The notes: generated by a model from the letters alone, not told the origin. Shown: positions 1-10,570, counted from the stretch's first letter. The stretch is DNA of 64,000 bases from Ascarosepion bandense (GCA_037127315.1 JBBBDQ010001454.1:2539501-2603500); one strand, 5' to 3'. A program made the numbers and translations.

Positions 1-150
1 AAAGTTAAGCAACGTCGAGCCTGACTAGTAATTATATTAGTGACCGCGTGAGAATACCAAGCGCTGTAAACGAGGATGTGCAGATAAATAAGATTTGGAA
101 TTGTTAATCGGAAAGAATTAGGTTTGTTAAAGTCACTTACGCTAAAATAG
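1..150 (+). mobile_element. 5S rRNA-derived SINE head, cut by the window edge
   Basis: The first 85 bases follow the 3' two thirds of animal 5S rRNA: AGTTAAGCAACGTCGAGCCT, then GTGACCGCGTGAGAATACC and the closing GCTGTAA. This covers the internal Pol III promoter region of 5S. After it comes a shortened version of the tRNA-like stretch also seen behind the 5S head at 40.87 kb. The match to 5S is direct; the SINE label rests on sharing this layout with the copies at 9.07 and 40.76 kb. The start of the element lies outside the window. Confidence 0.75.
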
Positions 151-165
151 CATTAACCGAAAGTA

Positions 166-612
166 TGCAGCACCTAGTGAGTATCAAATTCACTACTCAG
201 TCGTAAGACAAGTTTACTAACTATTATACCATATCGAAGCGCCAAAATTATTTTATATGTATAAATTAAAAATGCCAAAAGAGCGAACGTTTGGAGCACC
301 CAGTGGGGATCAAACTCACTACATAAGTGGTTTTCTAAACATAGCTTAGATGTGACACAAGGCTAAAAGTGTGGAGCATCCTGTGTGGATCAGATTTTCT
401 AATTAAATGATTTTCTAATCATAGTTTAGATGTAGTGCAAGAACAAATATGTGGATCACTCAGTGAGGGTCAAACTCACTGCTGAAATGATTTTCTAAGT
501 ATAGATTATATGTGGCACAAGGTCAAAACTGTGAAGCACTAAGTGAAGTACGAACTCACTATTCAATTGCAATTGCTCTAGTGAGACAAGCTTGCTAAGA
601 ATTACACCATGT
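166..612. repeat. Tandem array of about 80-bp units inside the 5S SINE
   Basis: Five diverged units start near 166, 285, 371, 449 and 528. Each begins with a GGAGCACCCAGTG-like motif followed by GATCAAACTCACTAC. Units 2-4 continue with ATGATTTTCTAA and CATAGTTTAGATGT; units 1 and 5 share a different second half (GACAAG..., then CCATRTCGAAG). On the minus strand each unit contains GTGAG-TTTGATC-CTCAC, which looks like a tRNA T-arm followed by an acceptor-like end. A related array lies at 12.36-12.58 kb. The unit is not assigned to a known satellite. Confidence 0.6.
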
Positions 613-800
613 CGAAGTACCTACATTGGGTAAGTTTTAATTCTACCTCATTTCCCTCCAGGTATGGCTTAGTTACTAAGATATGTATCAGTAAATCATT
701 ACTATAAAATTCTTACAATGTAATAATATTTTCTGTCTTTACATCACCGACCAAGGGTTGGTAAGCCGTGGAAAACGAATAAAAACAAAGAAGCTAAAAT
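613..800 (+). mobile_element. 3' tail of the 5S SINE
   Basis: After the tandem array, CCCTCCAGGTATGGCTTAGT and the following ACTAAGATATGTATCA parallel the tails of the 5S elements at 9.1 and 40.8 kb (GGGTTAATTAGTAARAYWTG). This suggests that the head at 1-150 and this tail belong to one element whose middle was expanded or invaded by the array. The match is degenerate, so confidence is moderate. Confidence 0.45.
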
Positions 801-2580
801 ACAACCATAATTCGTCCTTAAACTTGTTTTCTGTTGCTAGAATTTTCTCTCATCACGTTATCATTTGAGTGAACTTTTTTAAAAATGTGTTTAATGAGTC
901 TTTTGCAAAGCCATTAATTAATACGTATAACGAACGAAGACATCTGTGTCATTTGTTTCTCGTTGAATTGTTCACAGTATTTTCGAACTAAGACACTTTG
1001 TATAACTCTATCCTATTTTTCCAAGAGTATTCCTTGAGTTTACACACTTCATCTGTGAAATCAAATAAATGTGCGAGGCGCTATCGTTGATTGGACACAA
1101 TTTATAACAATTCTGGAAACGGAATCAGAGACCCGATTCCAAAATTTATTACCTACTCCAGATATAACCTTCACTATCATACCCTGAAGAAAGGCATTAA
1201 TCTAATGATTTTACTACCTCGTTTTGATTGTCAGTTCTAGAGTGCTAGACATGTGATTGATATACTACGGTGAAAGAGAGAAAGCAGGCAATTCCCAATT
1301 CATTTTTGTTTGATATGTTAGAGTAGAATGGATGAAAATTCGTCAGTAGAACTTTTCAAGAAGGGAAAATAAAGTAATTAATAAAGACATTATTTATGAC
1401 TTTGAATAATGACAAATTCAATTGAGGATGTATTTAGATATGAAAAATGACCCTCTACTTGAGAAGAAAATTACGCTTTAGAAAAAGTATTTATTTTCTT
1501 TCGTTAAATTGTTTCTTGCTTAACATTACTGATATACTTGTGCCATCATCCTCAAGATCCATCACTGGTTTAAAGAAACCGCTGAGTTACCGTCTTTCCT
1601 TGCAATACTTTGGGCTTAGCTATTCTTTTAAATGGGTTCATGGGTAATAATACAATTTTTGAGACGACGAAAAATAATTTCATAAAAATTAAAAAGGATT
1701 ACATGTAGTTTATTTATGTATATCTTTTAGTACAATAAGTCGTATACCTCTGTACATATTTGCATGTTTAATCAAAATGCAAATCAGTATAATCACACAC
1801 ACACACACACACACACACATACATATTTCCTCTCGATATTTTATATTCCTCTGGATGATATCCACTGAGCTTCCTATTTTTATCTAATTGATATTTTATA
1901 TTAATTACATAGAATCTATTGGATTATCCTCTTCACGAATTGCCATTCTCTCCAATATATGCAGTGTATTGCGGCAACAATAATTCTTTGAAAATCTTCT
2001 GATTAAATAATATCAACAAATTATATCTATCAATGTTTTTATTGACTTCTTAAAATTTCCGAACTAAGAGATGTATGTTCTCCGTAAATTTGGCAAAGTT
2101 TATATTTATTTTTATATAATTTATTATTTTCACGAATACTTTCGAAATCTGCTACATTGTTTTCAAGGACTGTCCTGTGTACCTTTACGCAACTGTTTTT
2201 ATTTATTTATTCCAGTGTTATAAGGTTTGACAGCACACAAGGTGATGTTATTGAAATGGTCAAACTGGTATGTTTGTGAATTTTGTTTTTTTAAACATAC
2301 TTCAAGATAAAAATGACAGCCAATGTATTATCATTAAGTTTTTTATATAATTTTTCATGTGTTCTTATGACTTTTTTCTTTTCAGAATTCAAATTATATA
2401 AGAATTGTCCAAAGTTTTGTACTTTCCAGCGTTTTCGGCTATACATTTAGTTATTATTAAGAATAATATTTTTTTCACTTATAAAAAATATGTGTAAATT
2501 TTATGTATATAACGTTATATGTGTGTTACGTTCCGAACACGGTAAGCAAATTGTTACAGTGTTCATAAGTGATTATTAAA
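801..2580. other. AT-rich, no recognised gene
   Basis: It holds a short (CA)n at 1794-1820. The 66-codon frame at 1447-1647 has no recognisable domain and no codon-use contrast. Nothing else is identified. Confidence 0.5.
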
Positions 2581-2589
2581 TGTAATATT

Positions 2590-2920
2590 TTTTTTATTAG
2601 TAATGCATATGTTATTTATAATATTCTTTTGTATGTGGATGATGCTATTATTACATGCAAAAGAAAATTAAAAGTTTTCAAATTAATATTTAATTTCTTG
2701 AAATTACATGAATTTAAGTAAATGGGAGCAGCATATGAAAAGAAATGCCAAGATTGTCTCAAAAGAAAAATCTTAAAAGAATATTTATTCACTTCCGAAT
2801 GTCCTAAAAGATTCATTAAAATCTGACAATTATTTAACTTTCGTAAGAAATTCAAAATCAATGTGTTTTTCACCGAAAAAACGCGAACAACACTAATCGA
2901 TCGCCATCAGGAAAATAAAA
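2590..2920 (+). pseudogene. Possible reverse transcriptase remnant with YVDD motif
   Basis: In one + frame near 2614-2700 the translation reads LLYVDDAIITC followed by a K-rich stretch and FNFLKLHEF, then a stop. YVDD is the catalytic box of copia-type and some other reverse transcriptases. No upstream RT boxes are found in frame and the downstream sequence breaks up quickly. It may be a decayed retroelement or a chance match in AT-rich DNA. Confidence 0.25.
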
Positions 2921-3056
2921 GAAAATAGTAAGCCAAAACTTCTAATGTAAAATTTTTAAAAATTAATAAAATAATAAAAATACTTTGGTTTTTCTTCTTG
3001 ATAATAACAGACATTTTCATTATGCTATGCTGTTTTTCAGCAAATTAGTGGAGAGG

Positions 3057-3059
<3 letters not shown>

Positions 3060-3109
<50 letters not shown>
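3060..3109. repeat. (TA)n microsatellite
   Basis: Uninterrupted TA dinucleotide array. Confidence 0.95.
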
Positions 3110-3112
<3 letters not shown>

Positions 3113-4098
3113 ATTTTTATCACTGCACAAAAGATATTAATGTTTCAGAACTTAGTTGTTGTTTGGGTGATTTTTAAAACGAATGGGGAAAATGATTTAT
3201 TTTGAAAAATAGAAAATGAATTCATAGTTATTTAGAAAGTTAAGACGGAGGAGTTGGGGAAGATCAACAATATGTTTATGGGTGTGTCGAGATTACTCAA
3301 TGAAAAGTGAAAAATAGGTTGAACCATGAAAGTGAACATTTAGGTCATAGGGAGGTGAGTTGTCAACTCATGTCATGATAAAATGACAATCTTTATCAGT
3401 CTGGGGAAGATATTTATTAAGAACATATGGTATACAAATGTATACAGAGTAATTTTGAACAACAAAGCAGATTTTAGGTGTTTTCAAAAAGTTATTTTTA
3501 ATATCTTAGAAGTTTCTTATATGGCCCTATTGGTAAGATTAAAATTTAATTAAGTAACTATGGTAAACAAAGCTATATTGAAGTTAGGACAAACAAATGA
3601 GTATTGTAAGGGTCATTTATTATTAAACAAAATAATGGTTATGTAATTTTAGAGAATAAGTAAATTATTTTTCAGTGGTCTACTTATAAAATATATTTTG
3701 GCAAGTTAGGTTTTTGTCGTAAAATGCTTGATATCTGCACAGAATTGAGGATGTTTGATATCAAGTTTAATGCATCATTGGAGCATATTGCCAGGGACTG
3801 ATGGAAGCAAATTTGGCCGAAATTTGAACTTGGCCTGTAGATTCAATCTTCAGCGCTGAACTCCCAGGCCAATTGCATATTCTCTCTCTCTCTTTTTCTC
3901 TTTCTCTCTCTCTCTCTTTCTTCCCCTTTTTCTTTTTCTTTCATTCTCCTTCATTCATTCTCTCTCTATTTAACTAATAATTCTTCATTTATACATATTA
4001 CTAAACACCAAAAATACAAATACTTTTATATTATGCAATAGAATTTAAGCCAGATATCAAGATGTCTAAAAGCTTGACAAACGTTTTTACCAGGTTTT
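3110..4098. other. No recognised gene; pyrimidine-rich patch
   Basis: It contains a TC-rich tract at about 3880-3970. Nothing else is recognised. Confidence 0.5.

Positions 4099-4100
<2 letters not shown>

Positions 4101-4149
<49 letters not shown>
4101..4149. repeat. (TA)n microsatellite
   Basis: Uninterrupted TA dinucleotide array. Confidence 0.95.
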
Positions 4150-4151
<2 letters not shown>

Positions 4152-4449
4152 CCAAACTATACAACGATGGTAATGTCTGCAGATTGTTCAAGAAGGAAAA
4201 GTTAGGTATTATGTTGTTTCCAGAGCAAATGAATAACTGAATGAAAAATCAGAAATAATATCAAGATATAATAACACCTATAAACACATATTAGGTTCAT
4301 ATAAACATGGATAAAAGTGTTTCAAGATCCTTAAGTAACTCCGCCCTAATTTTGAAAATTTGCGATTGTTTAAAAATTGCAGTCGCACGTTCGTAAAAAA
4401 AATCCCAGTTTGTACGATTGAAAAACGGAAAATCTGTTAATATAAATCG

Positions 4450-4592
4450 CCTGAAGATACCAAAAGGTTGAAACAAAGTTTGCAAAAATAACACATTTCC
4501 AAATAAAAAATGTACAAAAGTCCTACAATATTCATGTATTGAACACTCTTAAACACAACTGAGCACTAGTTTAATTTAATTATGACCAAAAA

Positions 4593-4596
<4 letters not shown>
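4450..4596 (+). repeat. PLE-type terminal segment with decayed hammerhead
   Basis: AAATCGCCTGAAGATACC, then GGTTGAAACAAAGTTTGC, gives a CUGAAGA box, a stem II (ACC-AAAA-GGU) and a GAAA box. Helix III lacks U16.1, so it is probably inactive. The segment from here to the (TA)n at 4597 recurs at 22.88-23.07 kb, there as two inverted copies. Homology between the two loci is visible by eye over about 100 bases. Confidence 0.5.

Positions 4597-4623
<27 letters not shown>
4597..4623. repeat. (TA)n microsatellite
   Basis: TA array separating the segment at 4450-4596 from the PLE terminal segment at 4640-4890. Confidence 0.95.
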
Positions 4624-4639
4624 CAAGAGTTTCACCTAT

Positions 4640-4885
4640 ATCAAGGGTTTCACCTAACCTTGGTAGGTTCGTTGGCTCTTTAGGTTAGTTACTTACTTTG
4701 TTTGCACTACTTGTGTATTGAGCGTTTTTTTGTTTTAGGTTACTCGTCTCGGATTTTTTTTTCTTTGGGCTACGTACTTTGACTGATTTTCAAGTGCCTA
4801 GCTCTTTCTTTTTTTATTACCATTTTTTCCTTACACGTATATACTCGGAGAGTTTTTCGAAACGAGTATAGCGATAAGTTTACAC

Positions 4886-4890
<5 letters not shown>
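4640..4890 (+). mobile_element. Penelope-like element terminal segment
   Basis: It begins with the 3' half of a hammerhead (AACC-TT-GGTA, then GGTTCGTTGGCTC), matching the PLE end at 57.97-58.03 kb. The stretch 4700-4890 is homologous to the reverse complement of 56.79-56.98 kb: shared blocks include GTATTGAGCG, TACTCGTCTCGG, GCTACGTACTT, TAGCTCTTTCTTTTT and AACGAGTATAG. No coding part is attached. It is followed by (TA)n at 4891-4916. Confidence 0.65.
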
Positions 4891-4922
<32 letters not shown>

Positions 4923-4931
4923 CTCTTTAAA

Positions 4932-4990
4932 CTTTATTTTTTAATGGATACTCATACTTCAGTAGAAGCTCTATTTTTAGTTATTAAACA
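4932..4990 (+). repeat. Recurring short repeat (ATGGATACTC family)
   Basis: AATGGATACTCATACTTCAG, then AAGCTCTATTTTTAG and TTATTAAACAGTAT. Related copies sit at 9668-9700, 13722-13775, 63878-63940 and 63950-64000, always close to (TA)n. The class is unknown. Confidence 0.45.
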
Positions 4991-5059
4991 GTATACTTAT
5001 TTATTTCCTTCTACTGTCTAAATACTCGAGAAATCTTGTTAGAAATACATATATATAAA

Positions 5060-6388
5060 CTAACGGAATAATTAGGGGAACCTACTTCGGTACGTCTTTC
5101 TTTAACTTTTATATGTTTAAAACAACAGACAATATTCAAATCTGCACAAAATGTATTGACAACATTTTTCTTTTGAGAAAAATAAAGACACAATTATAAA
5201 TCTAAAATCAACTTTCGGATAAAACTCATCATTAAAGTCAACATACGAATTCATATAAAAGATCCCGTTATTTAACGTCGATATAGAACTCAGTTCCAAA
5301 ATATTTATCACCTACCCGTATAAAAATCCCACCACTCAGTACGAAAACATATCTTCTAAATTATGATACCCAATGCCCTGATTGATATAAAATAGCAGTG
5401 ATAAAAAATTTCTTTAATAGAGCATAACTAAATTCTTTTTCCCAGTGGATATTTCTGGGTGTACACAAACGCATAAAACAAACATTAGTTAATAATTTCC
5501 TCAATGTTCCTTTTATTATTTACAAATCGATAAACAAATATAATTATTCTTACAAAAATACATGACATCAGTAAAAAGAAAATACATCAACATATTTTAT
5601 TGCAACCATAACCACAATAATTACAAGCAGCATAATTCTCTATGGGACGAATCATTAAACAGTATATTCCATTCATAAATCTCGGAATACAGGTAAAACT
5701 TATTATATATTACAGGAAATGGTAAACCGCCAACCTCGCCCTCACTAATAAAAATGTCCCTATTAAATCTGAACTAACGATCACTTGAACTATGCAGTAC
5801 AAGACTGTCTTTTGTCAGAAATCAATTTGCTATATCGATCATACAACTACCTAGTTGAGTAAACGCTTCATGTTTCATATATCTGATCAATGTGCCATAA
5901 AATGGCATTTTAGCCACGCACAATAAACAAGAGCACATACGAAAAAATATGGTTTATAACATGATCATCCTTCACAAATCCCATAACCGAAAATATTAAG
6001 TTGTCAGCGAAGCCACAAGATAAAACATCTGGTCCCCAGTTAAGTTTTACCTTATTTAGAAGCGGAAATAATGTTAAAAGTTTTTTTAATAGAACGACTC
6101 CAAACTGAATTCCAGTCACGTTTCCTTTCGCAGGGCTTGAAATAAATACTTCAGCTTTAAAGACACCACGTACTACATCCCAAGCAGACAAGCATAAAAG
6201 AGAATCAACAACAAAAGTCCTTGAAAATCGCCAAAGAATTAGCTGAAAGCGCTTGGGAAAACAAACACTATTGATTTTTTTAATACTCTCTTAACCACAC
6301 CAAACAGAAAAATGTAAGAATATTAGAAAATCTCAATAAAAATCATCACATTTTCCTTGTCTGCGATGTTTTAAAGAAATGCTATTAA
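5060..6388. other. No recognised gene
   Basis: Unique-looking AT-rich sequence. The minus-strand 93-codon frame at 5910-6191 has no domain that I recognise and no flanking support. I see nothing else in it. Confidence 0.5.
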
Positions 6389-6389
6389 T

Positions 6390-6390
6390 A

Positions 6391-6464
<74 letters not shown>
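6390..6464. repeat. Compound (TA)n(GT)n(GA)n microsatellite
   Basis: TA to 6410, GT to 6449, GA to 6464. Confidence 0.95.
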
Positions 6465-6733
6465 TAATGGCAACTCGTGAAGACAGAAAGGGTAATCCAA
6501 AAGATTTTTTTTATATAATTTGTATCAAAGACCAATTACATAAAAAGTATCCAGAGTAACTATATTGAGAGGAAAACCCAATAGATAATTAAGATTTTAA
6601 AAATAGTCTGAGTAAAATTAACATGTATTTATTCATCAATGGTTTGAAAGAGGCAATTTCAAATATTTTTTCACATTGCTGAAATAAAATCCTGGATTTA
6701 TAACTACTTAATTATCTGTTAAGTTTTCCTTTC

Positions 6734-6734
<1 letters not shown>

Positions 6735-6812
<78 letters not shown>
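6735..6812. repeat. Compound (CA)n(TA)n microsatellite
   Basis: CA to 6786, then TA. Confidence 0.95.
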
Positions 6813-6837
6813 CATCGATTGCATTACCTAGTCTCGG

Positions 6838-7065
6838 AAAATGAGAGATATAGTACGCCAGAAGAAGGTTGAGAATATCATGAGTGGATCAATGAGGAAT
6901 GAGGAAGTTATTTTTATGAAAATATAAACAAAATGAACGCTTATAATTAACATTATAAAAAAACGGTTTAAATATCTCAGGCGCATAATAAGAAAAGAGA
7001 GCTTCAAAAATTTGACAACCACAGAACATATTGGGCGCCAAAGAGACAAAAAGAAACTATAAATA
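6838..7065 (+). pseudogene. LINE 3' end (RTE-like lineage), decayed
   Basis: The + strand translation contains KRFKYLRRIIRKESF, a version of the LGHIIRKE block that ends the reverse transcriptase protein of a LINE lineage with eight or more copies in this window (best at 44.3-45.6 kb). It is followed by a basic GRQRDKKK stretch. It is only the C-terminal end, broken by stops. The RTE-like label is from memory of the family and was not tested. Confidence 0.55.
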
Positions 7066-7525
7066 ACTTACCTGCTAAGTTTAGGTAAATAGATGACAAA
7101 AGTATGCGTGGAAATTGATAGTAAAAATCCCAAAAATAGCTACAAATAAAAAGAATTTGTTGAGTCAAAATCGATCCCCCTTTTAAGTGAAACTAAGGAA
7201 GCCTTTGATTACATTTCTATCTGGAATAATTCATGTTAGACAGAATTCCACATACATACTTAGGGTTAGTCTGCCAAGTATCCGTCAAACCATCACGCTA
7301 ACGTTGATGCAAGCAATCGTGATCTACATCGTATAGACAACGATCGATTATCTTTTCAAGAAATTATATTTTTAATTTAAAAACGTATTTCAGTTGAAAT
7401 AAACGTATTGTTTATGAGTGTTACATTGGCTCTAATGAAAGCGAACATATATTAAACTGGTAACTTTTCAGAGATATTCAGTACGTCAAGTAAAACCAGG
7501 ACACTTAAAAGATTCACACCCACAC
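7066..7525. other. No recognised gene
   Basis: Nothing recognised before the GATA array. Confidence 0.5.
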
Positions 7526-7527
7526 GC

Positions 7528-7561
<34 letters not shown>
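7528..7561. repeat. (GATA)n microsatellite
   Basis: Tetranucleotide array. Confidence 0.95.
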
Positions 7562-7562
<1 letters not shown>

Positions 7563-7752
7563 CGGTATCGGTAAACAAATAAATACTGCATGATAATTGT
7601 CAGAATCACAACTTAAGCACTCATCAGACGAGCTGAGGCGTGAAATTGCTAGGAATAAAGCAGGGTTAATGTTTATGTTAACACTTTTATTATACACAAA
7701 TGCAACATTCTCAATACTGAACATTCTTCCTCCATCAATATAGCAATTATTT

Positions 7753-7754
7753 TA

Positions 7755-7801
<47 letters not shown>
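7753..7801. repeat. Compound (TC)n(TA)n microsatellite
   Basis: TC to 7773, then TA, which forms the left edge of the hammerhead unit. Confidence 0.95.
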
Positions 7802-7808
<7 letters not shown>

Positions 7809-7830
7809 TATGCATATTATCTGATATCTA

Positions 7831-7877
7831 TGGCACGACTCGGAGTTTCATGCATTATACAATCATCAGGGGCATAT
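7831..7877 (-). ncRNA. Hammerhead-like ribozyme core in a (TA)n-bounded unit
   Basis: On the minus strand: CTGATGA (7869-7863), stem II TGTA-TAA-TGCA, GAAA (7849-7846), helix III ACTC-C-GAGT, and C17 at 7837, so cleavage is predicted after 7837. Helix I is weaker (TATG/CATA with an internal loop). All conserved core bases are present. The unit 7801-7962 lies between two (TA)n arrays, as other hammerhead units here do. The fold was made by hand; activity is unknown. Confidence 0.6.
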
Positions 7878-7962
7878 TTCAACAAGGTGTTTTATTAACA
7901 CCTGAATAATGATACTATACATAGGTCCACCCTAATATGTAAATTTATTAATTGACATTACC

Positions 7963-7986
7963 ATATATATATATATATATATATAT
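7963..7986. repeat. (TA)n microsatellite
   Basis: TA array, right edge of the hammerhead unit. Confidence 0.95.
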
Positions 7987-8032
7987 GATAAATATTGTTT
8001 TGATGTATGCTATATTTATAAATTATGAGTTA

Positions 8033-8152
8033 AAATGTTCAATATCAGGGCTAAAGTATATGTAAATATGAAAGCAGACATTGAAGTCAACACCCAGAGG
8101 CGACAGGCTGTTTCATGCTTCACTGTTCATTGCCTTCCGGTGTTTAAACGGT

Positions 8153-8155
<3 letters not shown>
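8033..8155 (+). repeat. Interspersed repeat shared with 32.9-33.1 kb
   Basis: TTCAATATCAG and GCTGTTTCATGCTTCA recur as CTCAATATCAG and CCTGTTTCATGCTTCA at 32.93-33.14 kb, again beside a short TA-rich run. The minus strand carries GAAGCATGAAACAG, which looks like a decayed hammerhead half. The class is unassigned. Confidence 0.45.

Positions 8156-8216
<61 letters not shown>
8155..8216. repeat. (TA)n microsatellite
   Basis: Long TA array. Confidence 0.95.
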
Positions 8217-8218
<2 letters not shown>

Positions 8219-8233
8219 CTAAAACAGATTTTT

Positions 8234-8275
8234 TGCGATCACCGAAGTTAAGCAACGGCAAGACTGATCTGCAAA
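8234..8275 (+). mobile_element. 5S rRNA-derived fragment
   Basis: GCGATCACCGAAGTTAAGCA followed by ACGGCAAGACTGATCTG matches the middle of 5S rRNA, then similarity fades. It is probably a truncated 5S SINE joined to the (TA)n. Confidence 0.55.
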
Positions 8276-8299
8276 GATTACTTAGAAATTTCGAAAATT

Positions 8300-9060
8300 C
8301 CTAAAAGATATAGCCGTTTGAAGTCTATAGCCTATTGTGCACAATAAAATGTGGTATATGCTGGTTTGAATGGTGTTTATTAAGAGTTTCAATTTGCTGT
8401 TTCGTAAGTGACTGGTTCTATTTCAACGCACAAAGCTTTAGGTATAAACAGAAGTGCCTTTTCTGTAATCATCTTTGTCATGGCTATGTCTCTTTTTCTC
8501 TTTCCGTTAGTTGAATGGTGTGGAGCCAACATTTTCTCATTTGGGAATCTCTTAGGAAACTGGCAAACGTGAACTTTTCTAAAATATGATTGATTGTCTT
8601 CTAGATTTGGGTCTTTGCTAATTCCTTGTCGACATTAAGGCCTTGAATATAAAGAAAGACTATTGAGATATGGGAAAGAAAAAAAAAGTAAAAACTTGCT
8701 AAAATGAAGCAGAAAGAGATAGCAAAACAGAGGGAATCCTAAAGATTAATACAGTAAAAGTTGAAAGAAAGTGACAAGAGAAAAAAGATTTAATTTTAGA
8801 CAAAGATAAAATTGTTTATGAAGAGGAAAGTATGCAGTAAACAAAGAGAGAAAAGAATCAAATAGAATGATAGTGAGAGAAAAAGAAACGAGCAAAATGA
8901 AGAAAGTAATGAAAGAAAAAACAAGGGAAAAATACGTTACGATTAGATAACAAAAGTGCTCAACGGAAGAAAAGCACCACTGAGAGAGAGGAAAGATTTG
9001 TTAGAAGAAAAAATAAACGAATAAAACAATGAACATATAGCTTACAGCTACTTCACGTTA
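8300..9060. other. No recognised gene; purine-rich tract
   Basis: 8660-9060 is rich in A and G on the + strand (repeated GAAAGAGA/AAAGAAA runs). No coding signal is seen. Confidence 0.5.
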
Positions 9061-9065
9061 CAACA

Positions 9066-9355
9066 GTGGTTCCCGAACGATTACCGAAGTTAAGTAACGT
9101 CGAGCCTGGTTAGTACTTAGATGGGTGACCGCTTGAGAATACCAAGTGCTGTAAGCATGGATGTTCGGGTCGTGTAATTCCAGTTGGGTTCATTATATAC
9201 ACTTATGAATAGTATCAATTTGCATCTCCCGATCTATGGGTTAATTAGTAAAATATGTATCACTAAAACCCTCATTAAATTTGAGTACAAAATATTTACC
9301 TTTTGGTATTGAATAAATAATAGAGGTTGATATACGCTAAACAAAAAACAAGAAC
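9066..9355 (+). mobile_element. 5S rRNA-derived SINE
   Basis: The head at 9066-9160 follows 5S rRNA closely (GGTTCCCGAACGATTACCGA, AGTTAAGTAACGTCGAGCCT, AGATGGGTGACCGC, GAATACCAAGTGCTGTAAGC). A remnant of a tRNA-like region follows (AATTCCAGTTGGGTTCATT). The tail has GGGTTAATTAGTAAAATATG, GTACAAAATATTTACC and GATATACGCTAAACAAAAAA, shared with the element at 40.76 kb. Confidence 0.75.
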
Positions 9356-9361
9356 TGAAAG

Positions 9362-9520
9362 GTATGAATCCAACTCTTTAGCTACATGTATGGGTTAATT
9401 ATTAAAAATTGTATCATTAAAACTGTTATTATCTAAAAGAAAATTGCGTACAAAATAGGTTTTGGCATAGAGATTGATATGCCGCTGAAAACAAAAAAAA
9501 CAAAAAAAACACCCAACCAA
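9362..9520 (+). mobile_element. Second 5S SINE tail in tandem
   Basis: It repeats the tail of the preceding element: GGGTTAATTATTAAAAATTG, GCGTACAAAATAGG and GATATGCCGCTGAAAACAAA, ending in an A-rich run. It has no head of its own, so the locus is head-tail-tail. This could be a partial tandem duplication or two insertions at the same site. Confidence 0.6.
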
Positions 9521-9619
9521 CTAATGTAAATATATTGAAAAATATGTTCACTCAGATGAAAGAGGCAACGATATAAAGGGGTCAGAAAGGGAATTATAGG
9601 AAATTAAAACCGAGAGGGA

Positions 9620-9785
9620 AAATTAGCCAACATATTTTAATTTTTATTTGTTCAACATTATTATTCTTAATGGATACTCGTGTTTGAGTCTGTTTATTTT
9701 TTATATATACATATACACAAATAAGAATTTCCATTAAAAATAATAATGTTAGACAAATATAAATTCAAATATGTCGGCTAATGCC
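9620..9785. repeat. Foldback inverted repeat
   Basis: The arms at 9622-9673 and 9731-9782 are inverted copies of about 52 bases with few mismatches (left ATTAGCCAACATATTTTAAT; right ends ATATGTCGGCTAAT). They are separated by a spacer with an ATGGATACTC-family motif. No transposase is present. It is consistent with a short foldback element. Confidence 0.6.
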
Positions 9786-9897
9786 AGTTTCGCGGATTTC
9801 CGTTAAATTCTGTAATGTTGTCATCGGTTGAGTTTGTTTACATTCGGATACAATCTGAGCAGATATTAATCTTTCGAGGAAAATCAGTAGAATACCT

Positions 9898-10152
9898 TCA
9901 AATTGCAGTTGAATTTCCTCCATTCACTTAAGCGCAAATACCCTTGGGAAAGGTATTAATCCGTTTCTTCCCTCCAGTTATGGGTTAAATAACAGGACAT
10001 ATTGTGTTCTATAGCCTTGGATGGCAACCAGTCTACCGCAGAATGTAATCGCAATCCACTGCGGGATGATCTTCTGCCCAGTCAGTTATGTCTCTTTCGA
10101 GACATGATCGCCCAAACGTGTATTACGTATAGCATTTAACTGACTGACCTAT
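9898..10152 (+). mobile_element. tRNA-derived SINE, 5' truncated
   Basis: It matches the body of the full copy at 39.53 kb: TTCACTTAAGCGCAAATACC, GGGAAAGGTATTAATC, GGGTTAAATAACAGGACA, AGTCTACCGCAGAA, the TGTCTC-TTTC-GAGACA hairpin and CATTTAACTGACTGACC. The tRNA head is missing. The family resembles the Ceph-SINE group known from cephalopods; this identification is from memory. Confidence 0.75.
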
Positions 10153-10308
10153 ATAAAGCTGACATTGAACATGGTCTTTCATGAAATCTTCTGTGAGTCG
10201 ATTGGTAAAGACATGGATGATCTAAAGATGACATCTCTCCGGTGTGGGAATTTGGGAAGTTCCATTTCCAAACTCCAAATTCAAGACAACTGGAAATGAT
10301 ACTGTACT

Positions 10309-10310
<2 letters not shown>

Positions 10311-10358
<48 letters not shown>
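10311..10358. repeat. (TA)n microsatellite
   Basis: TA array at the left edge of the tRNA-hammerhead element. Confidence 0.95.
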
Positions 10359-10360
<2 letters not shown>

Positions 10361-10570
10361 TTCATTCAGTAATGAATTAGAACACTCTCACTACAGGCGT
10401 ATGAATACAATATCAAACGCTAAAAGCCTGCCTGCTTCTACCACATAGCTCAGAGGTAGAATCCCCGACTGACCCCAATTCGGTAGGGTTCTAAACCTGG
10501 GTAAAAAAGCAATCAGATGTCTAACCGTACTGATGAGCTGTGATACAGCAAAACAGATCTGTCTGCGGAT

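Noticed and set aside
1..85. Genuine 5S rRNA genes at 1, 9.07 and 40.76 kb
   Set aside because: The internal promoter regions carry several changes and each is followed by SINE body and tail, so they are SINE heads.
1447..1647. 66-codon + frame as a gene
   Set aside because: No domain, no neighbours and nothing beyond chance length for this composition.
8035..8304. Open frames with long YIYIYI, HTHTHT, VCVCVC or SLSLSL runs (for example 8035-8304, 13490-13699, 15046-15283, 31371-31667, 36879-37183)
   Set aside because: They are translations of (TA)n, (CA)n, (GT)n and (TC)n arrays and their flanks; no protein signal remains outside the repeat.
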